Shown: positions 28,901-36,843, numbered from the stretch's first letter. The stretch: 64,000 nt of DNA from Soonwooa sp. (GCF_030151385.1 NZ_JASLDS010000072.1:62001-126000), one strand, 5' to 3'. Notes: generated from the letters alone by a model not told the origin. Program-made: numbers and translations.

Positions 28901-29012
28901 CAAATGGCTCATGAAAATAAAATTTGTTAGCTTTTCCAAAATTAAGATCAATCTCAGATTCGAATTTATAATATTGCAAACTTGAATTTGCAATTAAAGA
29001 GATTCTCTTCAT
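25995..29012 (-). CDS. srfB: SrfB-family actin/Hsp70-like (ASKHA) protein
   Basis: 1005 residues. The N-terminus (ISLIANSSLQYYKFE) and the segment PLPYFKDN...FPTDWVRIYF (about 110-134) match the SrfB family. An ASKHA ATPase core is visible: phosphate-1 loop VVDIGNSATCALLF (255-268), phosphate-2 loop SIDIGAGTTDLS (569-580) and an adenosine-type motif YVVLSGKPAS (765-774). The ~250 residues before the ATPase core and the ~200 after it are family-specific. No signal peptide, so cytoplasmic. It is the first gene of the srfB-srfC operon. No srfA is present on either side. Confidence 0.85.
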   Translation of the reverse strand: MKRISLIANSSLQYYKFESEIDLNFGKANKFYFHEPFDVLSLGFILDPLTKIGNEDIFYRNQDLVDNDLLVNGKIKHGADLSSLKNIDSYFDETNLKRAFKRFQKKWIPLPYFKDNSINKDTLFPTDWVRIYFEVDTDFRLAKIVLAVDTLLAKDELDKTSPLLSLNPDENIFKLYTDHLNLSKFLFSKESSTAWINSYLEDIFYQNDEEERYEKPIKQYASAYFLLIDWLASLAEVPEIQLFTNDVRKKEVDLVVDIGNSATCALLFENENDNSFDFNSVKKLKIQDYTNPNDQYDKPFPMNLIFSDSKFGSLNNEVYHNNKFIVPSFVRIGYEAEYLINKSVTDLSLGYELKTYNSSPKRYLWDDVIADREWEFNPIKSNEVKKVYLNGISEQLKSDGSSIENGGLFGSKALFSRKSLMKFVFLEMIMHAYVQINSFEFREEHGDMTVPRTLRRITISCPTGMIQHEQIALRQAAEDACKLLNTYIKFYFDDEINNFWFEMPEVIPSIKDLALKQSRIEERTDWHYDEATSSQLVFIYSLLAKKLKNNSYVLDHYLFKNRDSIVVGSIDIGAGTTDLSINRYTFNSDQDLESIKPIPVFWDTFRNAGDDLLKAIIQKIIIEGNVKNENDESCTGVIENILKSKEITNVSEKLNGFFGEDSNLLGYRGQVIRKAFIHQVAIPIALEYLNNANTNEAPFKTFEEIIGNPFINKELVTYFARHFGFSFLDIKWKLSPQKVNEIVGSIFDSLIRQLSVLLNHYQCDYVVLSGKPASLKSFEDIFRKYLTTSPNNIINLNNYWIGRWYPFTDNNGFIDDPKTIVSVGSIIALMSGKLIKLKDIKIDTSRLAKNNVSTADYLVKNIENTKEVLLTPTNNENTLIIKNLPYQFGYSKFETKNYPYSDLYTIKINRKEIETIVKQRYAGRDAQYLKNQVDVEINSINQNLPLKIVISRDYEESKEIVKIESVEDSDGNTKSVKYFTLGYQTLPSIGGDYWLDTCEFTLNVN

Positions 29013-29080
29013 TAATAATTATTGTTTTTATTGATTAATCACAGTGTGTTATTTTTTCTTCAATGAAAAATCGCGAGTAA

Positions 29081-29097
29081 AAGTACAAAGCGTACTT
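29081..29097 (-). promoter_or_regulatory. Inverted repeat in the srfB promoter region
   Basis: AAGTAC (29081-29086) and GTACTT (29092-29097) form a perfect 6-bp inverted repeat with a 5-base spacer, about 70 bases upstream of the srfB start. Read on the minus strand it contains CTTTG, close to a -7 box. It could be an operator, but this is weak evidence. Confidence 0.3.
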
Positions 29098-29100
29098 GGA

Positions 29101-29517
29101 AGAAAATTACGGAAAACCATAATTGCCCCCAAACTAAGAATGAATTATAAAAAAAAATCTTATGAAAAACTATTTCAATAAAACTAGTAAATACATTGTA
29201 GTTATGATATTGCCTCCCTATTCAAAATGTTTTGTGTAGTTGCTATTCGAGAAATAAGCAATTAATAACCTTCTAATAGTGCAAACAGGTTTGAGAATAA
29301 TTATTATTAGATTATTCGAAAAGGGTAAATAACTTGAAAATAAAATATTGCATAAAATAAGATTAGGACAAAAATAAATGCCATTAAAAAAAAATTTTGT
29401 GTTTTTATTGTGCGTAATCAGTTTTAAGTATATTACAAGCATAATTGCAACTCTTAAGATTAGGTATTTAGTTTAGGTATGTTTCATATTAAAAGCAAAT
29501 AACCTAACAAATATCAT
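29101..29517. other. AT-rich gap without a recognisable gene
   Basis: About 417 bases between the srfB promoter area and an orphan terminator. It holds only short frames without homology that I recognise (one of 74 codons on the minus strand at 29218-29442). It may hold a decayed gene or an untranslated RNA ending at the terminator at 29518. Confidence 0.4.
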
Positions 29518-29552
29518 AGAAAACCAAGCTGTATAAGTTTGGTTTTCTTTTG
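29518..29552 (+). terminator. Strong rho-independent terminator without an upstream gene
   Basis: AGAAAACCAAGCT (29518-29530) pairs with AGTTTGGTTTTCT (29536-29548) over 13 positions with one G-T wobble, and a T-rich tail follows. No plus-strand gene lies upstream within 6 kb. It must end either an unannotated RNA or the transcript of a lost gene. Confidence 0.7.
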
Positions 29553-29589
29553 GTTAAGTTGTAAATTTATATAACAAAAAGATAGTCAA

Positions 29590-29695
29590 AGCGCTCCGGA
29601 TTGAACGGCATGTTTGAGCTCTTTTTGCGAGGCAGCTTCGGCTCCGCTCAGCCACCTTGCAAAAAAGCGAGTAGTGAAAGCCGGCAAAAGCGCCC
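29590..29695. ncRNA. GC-rich foldable intergenic element
   Basis: About 55% G+C over 110 bases against roughly a third around it. The core pairs TTTTTGCGAGG...GC with GC...CCTTGCAAAAA (29622-29636 with 29651-29665; 12 Watson-Crick pairs, one G-T wobble, two mismatches). The outer parts can also pair: GCGC 29591-29594 with 29690-29693, and CCGG 29596-29599 with 29681-29684. No coding potential is seen. It may be a structured RNA or a dispersed repeat; the class is unknown. Confidence 0.45.
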
Positions 29696-29774
29696 AAATA
29701 ATTTAGAATAATTTCAAATTCGGTCTGATAGATTTTATAAATTGATTTTTATTTTTTAATTCACAGAATCTTAT

Positions 29775-29782
29775 TACCTTTG
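29775..29782 (+). promoter_or_regulatory. -7 promoter box of the peroxiredoxin operon
   Basis: TACCTTTG matches TAnnTTTG exactly and lies 48 bases before the ATG at 29830. Confidence 0.5.
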
Positions 29783-29829
29783 TACTACAAAATTAGAAAC
29801 ACGAGTTTAACTTTAAAAATATTAAAATT

Positions 29830-30462
29830 ATGTCATTAGTAGGAAGACAGTTCCCAAATGTAACAATCGATGCAATTAGCGAAATGGGTGATAACTTAAG
29901 AATCAACGTTCTTGATGAAGCAGTTAACAACCAACAAAAAGTATTATTATTCTGGTATCCAAAAGATTTTACTTTTGTATGTCCTACAGAATTACACGCT
30001 TTCCAAGATGCTTTGGAGGATTTCAAAAAAAGAAATACAATCGTAATTGGTGCGTCTTGCGATACTAACGAGGTACACTTCGCTTGGTTGAACACGCCAA
30101 AAGATAATGGTGGTATCGAAGGTGTAACTTACCCTATCCTTGCGGATACGCACAGACACCTATCTAACCTATTAGGTATTGTTGACCAAGATATCGATTT
30201 TGATGATGAAGGAAACGAAATCTACACAGGTTCTAACGTGACTTACAGAGCGACTTACCTAATCGACGAGACTGGAAAAATCTTCCATGAAGCGGTTAAC
30301 GATATGCCTCTTGGTAGAAATGTTGGTGAGTTCTTAAGACTTATCGATGCTTACACGCACGTACAAAAACACGGAGAAGTTTGTCCAGCTAACTGGGAAG
30401 AAGGTAAAGACGCTATGAAAGCTGACAGAACTTCGACTGCAGAATACTTAGCAAAACACTAA
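29830..30462 (+). CDS. Peroxiredoxin (2-Cys, AhpC/Prx1 type)
   Basis: 210 residues. The peroxidatic Cys is in DFTFVCPTEL (about residue 52) and the resolving Cys in HGEVCPANW (about 188), so it is a typical 2-Cys Prx. It reduces H2O2, organic hydroperoxides or peroxynitrite with electrons from a thioredoxin-like donor. A thioredoxin-family gene and a DUF6952 gene follow on the same strand, so the reductant is probably encoded next door. Confidence 0.95.
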   Translation: MSLVGRQFPNVTIDAISEMGDNLRINVLDEAVNNQQKVLLFWYPKDFTFVCPTELHAFQDALEDFKKRNTIVIGASCDTNEVHFAWLNTPKDNGGIEGVTYPILADTHRHLSNLLGIVDQDIDFDDEGNEIYTGSNVTYRATYLIDETGKIFHEAVNDMPLGRNVGEFLRLIDAYTHVQKHGEVCPANWEEGKDAMKADRTSTAEYLAKH

Positions 30463-30562
30463 TTGTCCTAAAATAATCTAATGTGATAATTTGTAATGCT
30501 GAGGGGAACTGAAGATGATTATTTACAAATTATCACATTTTTAATACCCAAAATCCAAGAAA

Positions 30563-30874
30563 ATGTTTTTAGAATTAAAAGAAGATAACCTACAACAAAT
30601 CCTAAGTGAAAATCCAAAAGTGATGGTGCAATACGGCGCTTCTTGGTGTGGAAATTGTAGAATTATGAAGCCTAAATTCAAGAAATTGGCTTCTGAAAAT
30701 GAAGATATTCCTTTCTATTATGTAGACGCGGAAAAACTTCCTGAAAGTAGAAAAATGGCAAACGTGGATAATCTTCCAACTTTTGCAGCTTTCGAAAATG
30801 GCGCTTTGAAAAACCAAGTGCAAACGAATCAAGCTGAAAGCTTGAACACTTTATTCAGCGAATTGAAAGCTTAA
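30563..30874 (+). CDS. Thioredoxin-family protein (CGNC active site)
   Basis: 103 residues with a single thioredoxin fold. The active site is SWCGNCRIMKPKF (about 28-40), CGNC in place of the canonical CGPC, and the cis-Pro is in DNLPTFAAF. No signal peptide, so cytoplasmic. It follows the peroxiredoxin gene by 100 bases and is the likely electron donor for it. The CGNC motif should change its redox potential relative to thioredoxin 1. Confidence 0.92.
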   Translation: MFLELKEDNLQQILSENPKVMVQYGASWCGNCRIMKPKFKKLASENEDIPFYYVDAEKLPESRKMANVDNLPTFAAFENGALKNQVQTNQAESLNTLFSELKA

Positions 30875-30911
30875 TTGCTTTTCGATTTTTATAATAAAAT
30901 ATAAAAAAGAC

Positions 30912-31160
30912 ATGAAATTACCTATCATAAGACAATTTTATCAAAACCAAACGCCTGAGCAACTTAACACCGCTTTGGAAGTTTTGGAAAGCTTCTGCGA
31001 ATTCCGTAGTGTAAAGGAAGAGGAATTGGATGTTGTTGGTGAGATGATTACCAATATCTGCGGTGCTTTGGAAGTACACAACGAAGTTAGCAACGGATTA
31101 TCCGAAAAAGATGCCCTTAACGCTTTTGCACAAAAAGTGATGGGTTCTATTGATAAATAA
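30912..31160 (+). CDS. DUF6952-family small protein
   Basis: 82 residues, helical and acidic, starting MKLPIIRQFYQNQTPEQLN. A single Cys-containing patch (ESFCEFR) and another Cys (ITNICGAL) could be redox-active. I recall this family as a conserved companion of the peroxiredoxin/thioredoxin pair in Flavobacteriia. The function is unknown. A terminator follows at 31178. Confidence 0.75.
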   Translation: MKLPIIRQFYQNQTPEQLNTALEVLESFCEFRSVKEEELDVVGEMITNICGALEVHNEVSNGLSEKDALNAFAQKVMGSIDK

Positions 31161-31177
31161 TTAGCGATTTTTTATCG

Positions 31178-31210
31178 TACAAAAGACCGTTTTTTAGCGG
31201 TCTTTTTTAT
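31178..31210 (+). terminator. Rho-independent terminator
   Basis: AAAAGACCG (31181-31189) pairs with CGGTCTTTT (31198-31206), with an 8-base loop and a T tract. It closes the peroxiredoxin operon. Confidence 0.88.
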
Positions 31211-31221
31211 ATTTTGCATAC

Positions 31222-31830
31222 ATGAAACTTAAAAATATAATATTCGATTTTGGTGGTGTATTAATGGATTGGGATCCGCGATACTATTTTAGAACGCATT
31301 TCGACAACGAAGCCGACATGGATTTTTTCCTTAAGAACATTGCGACCAATGCTTGGAATGCCGAACAAGATCGTGGCAGAACGATAGAACGTGGCACCGA
31401 AAAGTTGGTTAAAGAGCATCCTCTTTTTGAAAAAGATATTCGCGCTTATTACGATAATTGGACGACGATGTTGCGTGGTGATATTCCACAAAATGTTGCT
31501 GTACTTCGCCAGTTAGAAGGCAAATATCCTTTGTATGGATTGACGAATTGGTCTGCCGAGACCTTTCCTTATGCGTTAGAACATTATGATTTTTTCAAAT
31601 TGTTTGAAGGTAAAATAGTAGTTTCGGGAGACGAAAAATTAATAAAACCAGATCCAAAGATATTCGAGGTTTTGTTGAAGCGTTATGATCTAAAAGCTGA
31701 AGAATCAGTTTTCATCGATGATAACATTGACAACATCAAAACAGCGGAATCTTTAGGTTTTGCGACAATTCATGTGACACCAGAAACTGATTTAGCAAAA
31801 GAACTTCATAACTTAGGATATGAGTTTTAA
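31222..31830 (+). CDS. HAD-family hydrolase (phosphatase)
   Basis: 202 residues with all HAD motifs: I DFGGVLMDWD (here the second Asp of DxD is replaced by Gly, as in epoxide-hydrolase-like/YihX members), II YGLTNWSAETF, III around EKLIKPDP, IV FIDDNIDN. It belongs to the YihX/haloacid-dehalogenase subgroup that dephosphorylates sugar phosphates. The exact substrate is unknown. Confidence 0.88.
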   Translation: MKLKNIIFDFGGVLMDWDPRYYFRTHFDNEADMDFFLKNIATNAWNAEQDRGRTIERGTEKLVKEHPLFEKDIRAYYDNWTTMLRGDIPQNVAVLRQLEGKYPLYGLTNWSAETFPYALEHYDFFKLFEGKIVVSGDEKLIKPDPKIFEVLLKRYDLKAEESVFIDDNIDNIKTAESLGFATIHVTPETDLAKELHNLGYEF

Positions 31831-31928
31831 ACTTTAATTGTTGCAACTTTGTAAAGCTTTTAGAATTTTAAAATCAATTCGAAATTTAATTAAGCTCAAA
31901 GCTTTTGTGGTTAAATAAAACAAAAAAT

Positions 31929-32657
31929 ATGAATCAAAATAAAATGAAAATAGAAATCTGGAGCGACATCATGTGTCCTTTTTGTTATATCGGCAAAAGA
32001 CATTTCGAGGCTGCTCTAGCGCAATTTGATCACAAAGATCAAGTTGACGTGGAATGGAAATCTTTCCAACTAGATCCGACAATTCCTGAAGAAGTTAAAA
32101 TCAGAACGACGATGGCAGAATACATTGCCAATCGCAAAGGAATGAACATTAACGATGTTAAGGTGATGTTCGAAAACGTAACTGGAATGGCAAAAAATGC
32201 AGGATTGGATTTTGATTTTGAAACGCAATTGTTGGCGAACTCCATCAAAGCTCATAGAATCATTCAGTTTGCTAAAGAGAAGGGATTGGGCGATCAAGCT
32301 GAAGAAGTTTTCTTTAAAGCGCATTTCACTGATGGTAAAGACCTAGCTGATAATGCTACTCTACTCGATTTAGGACAACTTATTGGACTTTCTGTTGATG
32401 ATGTTAACCAAGCACTTCAACAAGATGAATTCCTAAAGTATGCAAAAGATGATATTGCAGAAGCTTCTGATTTGGGTGTTGACTCAGTTCCATTTTTTGT
32501 ATTTAACAGAAAATATGCGGTAAAAGGCGCGCAGCCTGTTCATCATTTCCTAGATGCGCTTAAGCAATCTTATGCAGATTATAGCAAAAGATCAGGTTTT
32601 ACAACTTTAGAATCTAACGATGCTGCAAGTTGTGATATCGACGGAAAATGTGATTAA
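31929..32657 (+). CDS. DsbA-family (FrnE-like) oxidoreductase
   Basis: 242 residues. It has a thioredoxin fold with a helical insert. The active-site stretch is SDIMCPFCYIGK (CPFC) near residue 17, and the cis-Pro stretch is DSVPFFVFN (about 193-201). FrnE-type proteins are cytoplasmic disulfide oxidoreductases or isomerases that respond to oxidative stress. The ATG at 31929 or 31944 is the likely start; the frame reaches further up to 31905. A Cys pair at the very C-terminus (ASCDIDGKCD) is notable and could exchange with the active site. Confidence 0.88.
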   Translation: MNQNKMKIEIWSDIMCPFCYIGKRHFEAALAQFDHKDQVDVEWKSFQLDPTIPEEVKIRTTMAEYIANRKGMNINDVKVMFENVTGMAKNAGLDFDFETQLLANSIKAHRIIQFAKEKGLGDQAEEVFFKAHFTDGKDLADNATLLDLGQLIGLSVDDVNQALQQDEFLKYAKDDIAEASDLGVDSVPFFVFNRKYAVKGAQPVHHFLDALKQSYADYSKRSGFTTLESNDAASCDIDGKCD

Positions 32658-32676
32658 TACAATTTTAAAATTAATG

Positions 32677-32708
32677 AAAAATCCTCCAAAATTTGGAGGA
32701 TTTTTTTT
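32677..32708 (+). terminator. Rho-independent terminator
   Basis: AATCCTCCAAA (32680-32690) pairs with TTTGGAGGATT (32692-32702) and is followed by eight T residues. Confidence 0.9.
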
Positions 32709-32799
32709 GGTATTTCAAACTTTTTATTTAAAATTACTTTAAATAAAAATCATAAAGAACAAATAATTAATTGTTTATAAATTTAACCTAAAGCAAAAT

Positions 32800-34425
32800 C
32801 TATCTTCGTAAAATTCTTAAAGTTAAAATTACTATTAATATTATTGAAACAACAAATCCAAGAATTGGCAAGACTTGAAAGTCGCCAATTTCTGGTCCTG
32901 CTTTTGAAGCCCAAAGAACCGAGGTTCCGATAATATTTGCTGCAAGTACAATTCCTAAAATCAAATTAACAATGCTTGATTTAATAACAAGTTCTAGTCG
33001 ATCCATGTTTTTAATCTCGGTCTGTAGACTCAGCTGGTTCTCGTCCAATTTATGCAAAACTGATCGAAGTTCGTCAGGGATTTCCTCAAAATGATCGCTC
33101 AAATCGGTTAGTTTGTTAAAACCTTTTTTGGCAAGTGTTTCAGGATTTAATTTCTTTAAAAATATTTTTTTACTGTAAGGTTTTAGACTGCTCACAACAT
33201 CCAAATCAGGATTGATGCTTCGTCCAACGCCATCTATCAAAGAAATCCCTTTAAACAATAAGTAGAAATAATCGGGCATCACAAGACGATTCTCTTTAAG
33301 AACATCTTTCATTTTTTCTAAAATCGTTGCCACATCAATTTCTTTTAACGAGCTTGTATGGATGGTATTTAGAATTTCCAAAACATCATTTTCAAACTGT
33401 CGATCATTCGGAATGCTATAATACAAGGAGAGTTTCTTAAGGTTTCTAATAATCTTTTCTGGCTTTCTTGCAACGAAATTGAGAATTAGACTTTCAAGAA
33501 TCGCTTGATCGCTTTCCGGAATTGCACCAACCGCACCAAAATCGATGAAGACAATTTGCCCTTCTTTGTTGACCAAAATATTGCCCGCATGTGGATCTGC
33601 ATGGAAAAATCCATAATCTAAAATTTGTGAAACAAACAGCTGGTAGCCTTTTTCGGCTAATTTTTTAACATCAATTTTCTGTGCCGTTAAAGAATCGGTA
33701 TCTGTAATTTTGGTACCTTCGACAAATTCCATTGTGAGAATTTGATTGTCACAATAATCCTCGAAAACATTGGGAACATAAGTATCTTTATCGTTTTTAA
33801 AATTCTTTTGAAATCTAAGAATATTATTCTTTTCATTGCTCAAAGACAATTCTTCCAACAAGGATTTTTCGAAAGCAAATAATGCATTTTTAAGATTCAT
33901 TTGATCGCCAATGTAAGAGTAAGTGTCTATTAAATTGACCAAATCCTTTAAGAGCAAAAGATCTGCCTGTATCGTTTTTTCGATGTTGGGACGTTTTATT
34001 TTTAAGATAACATCTTGTCCATTTTTCAGTTGTGCTTTATAAACTTGAGCAATTGAGGCAGCAGCAATCGGTGTAGGATTGATGTGATTAAAATGCTCAT
34101 CAACAGTAATATCCAACGACTTTTCTAGAATTGACTTAACGTCCAAGTCCACAACTTCTACCCGATCTTGTAGTTTTTGAAGTTCGAGAGTCAAATCCCT
34201 TGGCAACAGATCATCTCGATTGCTAAATGCTTGTCCAAGCTTGACAAAACTTGGTCCCAACTCTTCCAAAGCTAATCGAAGTCTTTCGTAGCCTGCTTTC
34301 GATTTTTCGGAATCAGAATTTGAACCATTAGAAATTCGACTTAGTAAGTCTTGAAGTCCATATTTGCTAATCACTTGGAGTAATTTCGCAGAACGTTTTA
34401 TCTTTTTTTGCTGTTTGTCAAACAT
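32800..34425 (-). CDS. AarF/UbiB-family atypical kinase
   Basis: 541 residues. It has the family marker KLGQAFSNRDDLLP (about 62-75), the A-rich nucleotide loop AAASIAQVYKA (about 120-130), the conserved IKRP, HADPHAGN and FIDFGAVG motifs, and two C-terminal transmembrane helices (about 475-540). Such ABC1/UbiB proteins act as ATPases in quinone biosynthesis or lipid handling at the membrane. No ubiquinone or menaquinone gene is next to it. Confidence 0.9.
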   Translation of the reverse strand: MFDKQQKKIKRSAKLLQVISKYGLQDLLSRISNGSNSDSEKSKAGYERLRLALEELGPSFVKLGQAFSNRDDLLPRDLTLELQKLQDRVEVVDLDVKSILEKSLDITVDEHFNHINPTPIAAASIAQVYKAQLKNGQDVILKIKRPNIEKTIQADLLLLKDLVNLIDTYSYIGDQMNLKNALFAFEKSLLEELSLSNEKNNILRFQKNFKNDKDTYVPNVFEDYCDNQILTMEFVEGTKITDTDSLTAQKIDVKKLAEKGYQLFVSQILDYGFFHADPHAGNILVNKEGQIVFIDFGAVGAIPESDQAILESLILNFVARKPEKIIRNLKKLSLYYSIPNDRQFENDVLEILNTIHTSSLKEIDVATILEKMKDVLKENRLVMPDYFYLLFKGISLIDGVGRSINPDLDVVSSLKPYSKKIFLKKLNPETLAKKGFNKLTDLSDHFEEIPDELRSVLHKLDENQLSLQTEIKNMDRLELVIKSSIVNLILGIVLAANIIGTSVLWASKAGPEIGDFQVLPILGFVVSIILIVILTLRILRR

Positions 34426-34538
34426 AAATTTTATTCTCTTTTTTAAACCTCAAAAACTGTTCCTCGTTTTTATTTTAAACGAAAAAGCAACTTATCAAAC
34501 GATAAGCTGCTTTATATTTTTTTTGAATTTAATGAATT

Positions 34539-35618
34539 TTAAAAACGAACTGGTTCACCAACATGAAGTTTGTTATTTTTCGCCAAAACACCACACATGT
34601 GGAACAACATTCTTGCGCCAACATTTCCGTCCCATTCGTCATTTTCGCTTGGAGCAACTTCTACAAGGTCGATTCCGATGATGTTTTTATCAGATTCTGC
34701 CAAACGACTTAATGCATAAACTGCTTGCTCGTAAGACAAACCTCCCGGAACTGGCGTTCCTGTATTCGGGCAATACCACTGATAAAGCGCGTCAATATCA
34801 AAACTTACAGCAACATTTTTGGGTAATAAATCGATGATTTCGTCCACTTGTTGTTTCCAAGTTTTACCTTCGAATTGTGCTTTTTTAAGATCAGTATCTG
34901 TAAAGACTTTTACTTTATCCGTAGACTTTATCACACCAACTTCTTCTTCACTAAAATCACGGATACCAACTTGTACCAATTTTGACACTTGCGGAAGCTG
35001 AATTGTATTATACATAATGGATGCATGAGAAAAAGTAAATCCTTCATAAGCAATTCTCAAATCCATGTGTGCATCAAAATGCAAGATTCCAAAATTGTCG
35101 TATTGAGAAGCCAAAGCCTGATAATATCCATAAGGCGTAGAATGGTCACCTCCTAGCAAAATTACTTTCTTACCTTTTGAGTGCCAGTCCAAAACGCGCG
35201 CTTTCAATTCTGCATTTAGTTGTGTTGAAGCATCATTTATCGTTTTTAAACTTTGACTTAAAGCATCATTTTCAGCAATAATTTCGCCGTTTTCTAAAGC
35301 TTCAATAATCGGTTGTGCCAAAGCTTTATGTTCGTCACTTGTCGACTTCCAATGTTCAGCTCCAGCATCAAAATAAATCCCTAGCTTCCAAAGCTCAGGA
35401 AATTCTTGATGTAATAAATCTACCTGAAAAGAAGCGTCCAAAATAGCATCTGGACCTTCCGAAGCACCAGCGCCATAACTTACCGTAACTTCCCAAGGCA
35501 CAGCGACAACGACAATCTCTGACTCGTCAGCAGTAAAAGGTAATCCGAAAATTGTCCCATCTGCTAAGCCTGGTTGCGATGGATCGAAATTGTTTATTTT
35601 ATCTTGTTTTGTTGACAT
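34539..35618 (-). CDS. Agmatinase/formimidoylglutamase-family ureohydrolase
   Basis: About 359 residues from the ATG at 35618 (the frame is open to 35669). The Mn2+-binding motifs are GGDHSTPYG, FDAHMDLR and SFDIDALYQWYCPNTGTP. The last departs from the usual SxDxDxxDPxxxPGTG: the Asp after DIDxL is Tyr and extra aromatic residues follow, although both metal-binding Asp remain. It hydrolyses a guanidino or formimino substrate, releasing urea or formamide. The substrate is not clear from the sequence. Confidence 0.85.
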   Translation of the reverse strand: MSTKQDKINNFDPSQPGLADGTIFGLPFTADESEIVVVAVPWEVTVSYGAGASEGPDAILDASFQVDLLHQEFPELWKLGIYFDAGAEHWKSTSDEHKALAQPIIEALENGEIIAENDALSQSLKTINDASTQLNAELKARVLDWHSKGKKVILLGGDHSTPYGYYQALASQYDNFGILHFDAHMDLRIAYEGFTFSHASIMYNTIQLPQVSKLVQVGIRDFSEEEVGVIKSTDKVKVFTDTDLKKAQFEGKTWKQQVDEIIDLLPKNVAVSFDIDALYQWYCPNTGTPVPGGLSYEQAVYALSRLAESDKNIIGIDLVEVAPSENDEWDGNVGARMLFHMCGVLAKNNKLHVGEPVRF

Positions 35619-35771
35619 TTTTAGTTGTTTTAATTTTCGGTGCAAAGATAATTTTTCTTTTTTAAACATCGGCTACTACTCATTTTCTACAAGTTAATTT
35701 ATCTTAAAATTTCCTACAGTTTTTTTGTTTAACCTAAATTTGTTTGCGTTAAATTAAACTTTAAAATTAGA

Positions 35772-36611
35772 ATGAAAAATTTTGTTTTAAATAATGGATT
35801 ACAAATCCCTGAAATTGGTTTTGGAACTTGGCAAATACCTGACGGAGAAATAGTGAAAAATGCTGTTACTTATGCTTTGGAGCAAGGATACAGACATATT
35901 GATACTGCCAAAATCTATGAAAATGAAAAAGGAATTGGTGAGGCGATAAAAGAAAGTGACATAGATAGAAAAGATATTTTCTTGACCACGAAAGTTTGGA
36001 ATACGAGTCGTGGCTACCAATCGACTTTAGATGCATTTGAAAAATCTGCAGAGTTGTTACAAACCGATTATTTTGATTTGTATCTCATCCATTGGCCAGC
36101 AAATGCACAGCAATTTAGCGATAACAAAGAGCTTAATGCAGAAACTTGGCGTGCTTTAGAAGAGCTTTACAAGCAAGGAAAAGTTAAAGCTATTGGCGTT
36201 TGTAACTTTTTAGTTCATCATTTGGAAGAGCTAAAAGAAACGGCAAAAATCCAACCGATGATTAACCAAATCGAATACCATCCTGGATATTTGCAAACCG
36301 ATGTTGTTGATTATTGCAAAGCCAACAATATTTTGGTTGAAGCTTGGAGTCCTATTGGTTCTGGACGAATTTTGCAAGACGAAACACTTATCAAAATTGC
36401 TAAAAACTATAATGTTTCCGTTGCGCAATTGTGTATTAAATTCTGTCTTCAAAATGATATTTTAGCTTTACCAAAATCGGTGACACCTGCCAATATAAAA
36501 GCCAACTTGGATGTTGATTCATTCGTGATTTCTGAGGAAGATATGCAGAAAATTGCTTCGATGCCAGAAGCTGGTTTTTCGGGACTTAATCCAGATACAG
36601 TGCCTTTTTAG
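35772..36611 (+). CDS. Aldo/keto reductase
   Basis: 279 residues, a single (beta/alpha)8 AKR domain. The catalytic tetrad is visible: Asp in RHIDTAKIYENE (with Tyr), Lys in TKVWN, and His in YLIHWP. NADPH is contacted around LPKSVTPANIKAN. It reduces aldehydes such as methylglyoxal or 2,5-diketo-D-gluconate; the natural substrate is unknown. It stands alone and ends at a terminator. Confidence 0.93.
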   Translation: MKNFVLNNGLQIPEIGFGTWQIPDGEIVKNAVTYALEQGYRHIDTAKIYENEKGIGEAIKESDIDRKDIFLTTKVWNTSRGYQSTLDAFEKSAELLQTDYFDLYLIHWPANAQQFSDNKELNAETWRALEELYKQGKVKAIGVCNFLVHHLEELKETAKIQPMINQIEYHPGYLQTDVVDYCKANNILVEAWSPIGSGRILQDETLIKIAKNYNVSVAQLCIKFCLQNDILALPKSVTPANIKANLDVDSFVISEEDMQKIASMPEAGFSGLNPDTVPF

Positions 36612-36639
36612 AAAAATAAAAGTACTTTTAAACTTGACT

Positions 36640-36668
36640 AAAAACAGCTTAATATTAGGCTGTTTTTT
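36640..36668 (+). terminator. Rho-independent terminator
   Basis: AAAACAGC (36641-36648) pairs with GCTGTTTT (36659-36666) around a 10-base loop, and a T tract follows. Confidence 0.8.
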
Positions 36669-36843
36669 TGTTTGGTTTTTTGATTAAATTTTAATTCAAA
36701 TAAAAAGCTGTTTAATATCATCTTAAAATTACCTTGTTTTTATTGAAATGTCCGATTTGTCCAAATTCGTAAGCTCTTTATATTATTAAATTTTCTCTTT
36801 ATCTGTGAACTTTGCACTTCTAAAAACCTATCAACTTTAGAAG

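Noticed and set aside
29218..29442. 74-codon frame between srfB and the orphan terminator
   Set aside because: Short, hydrophobic and Asn/Ile-rich as expected from AT-rich noncoding DNA. No start context and no family.
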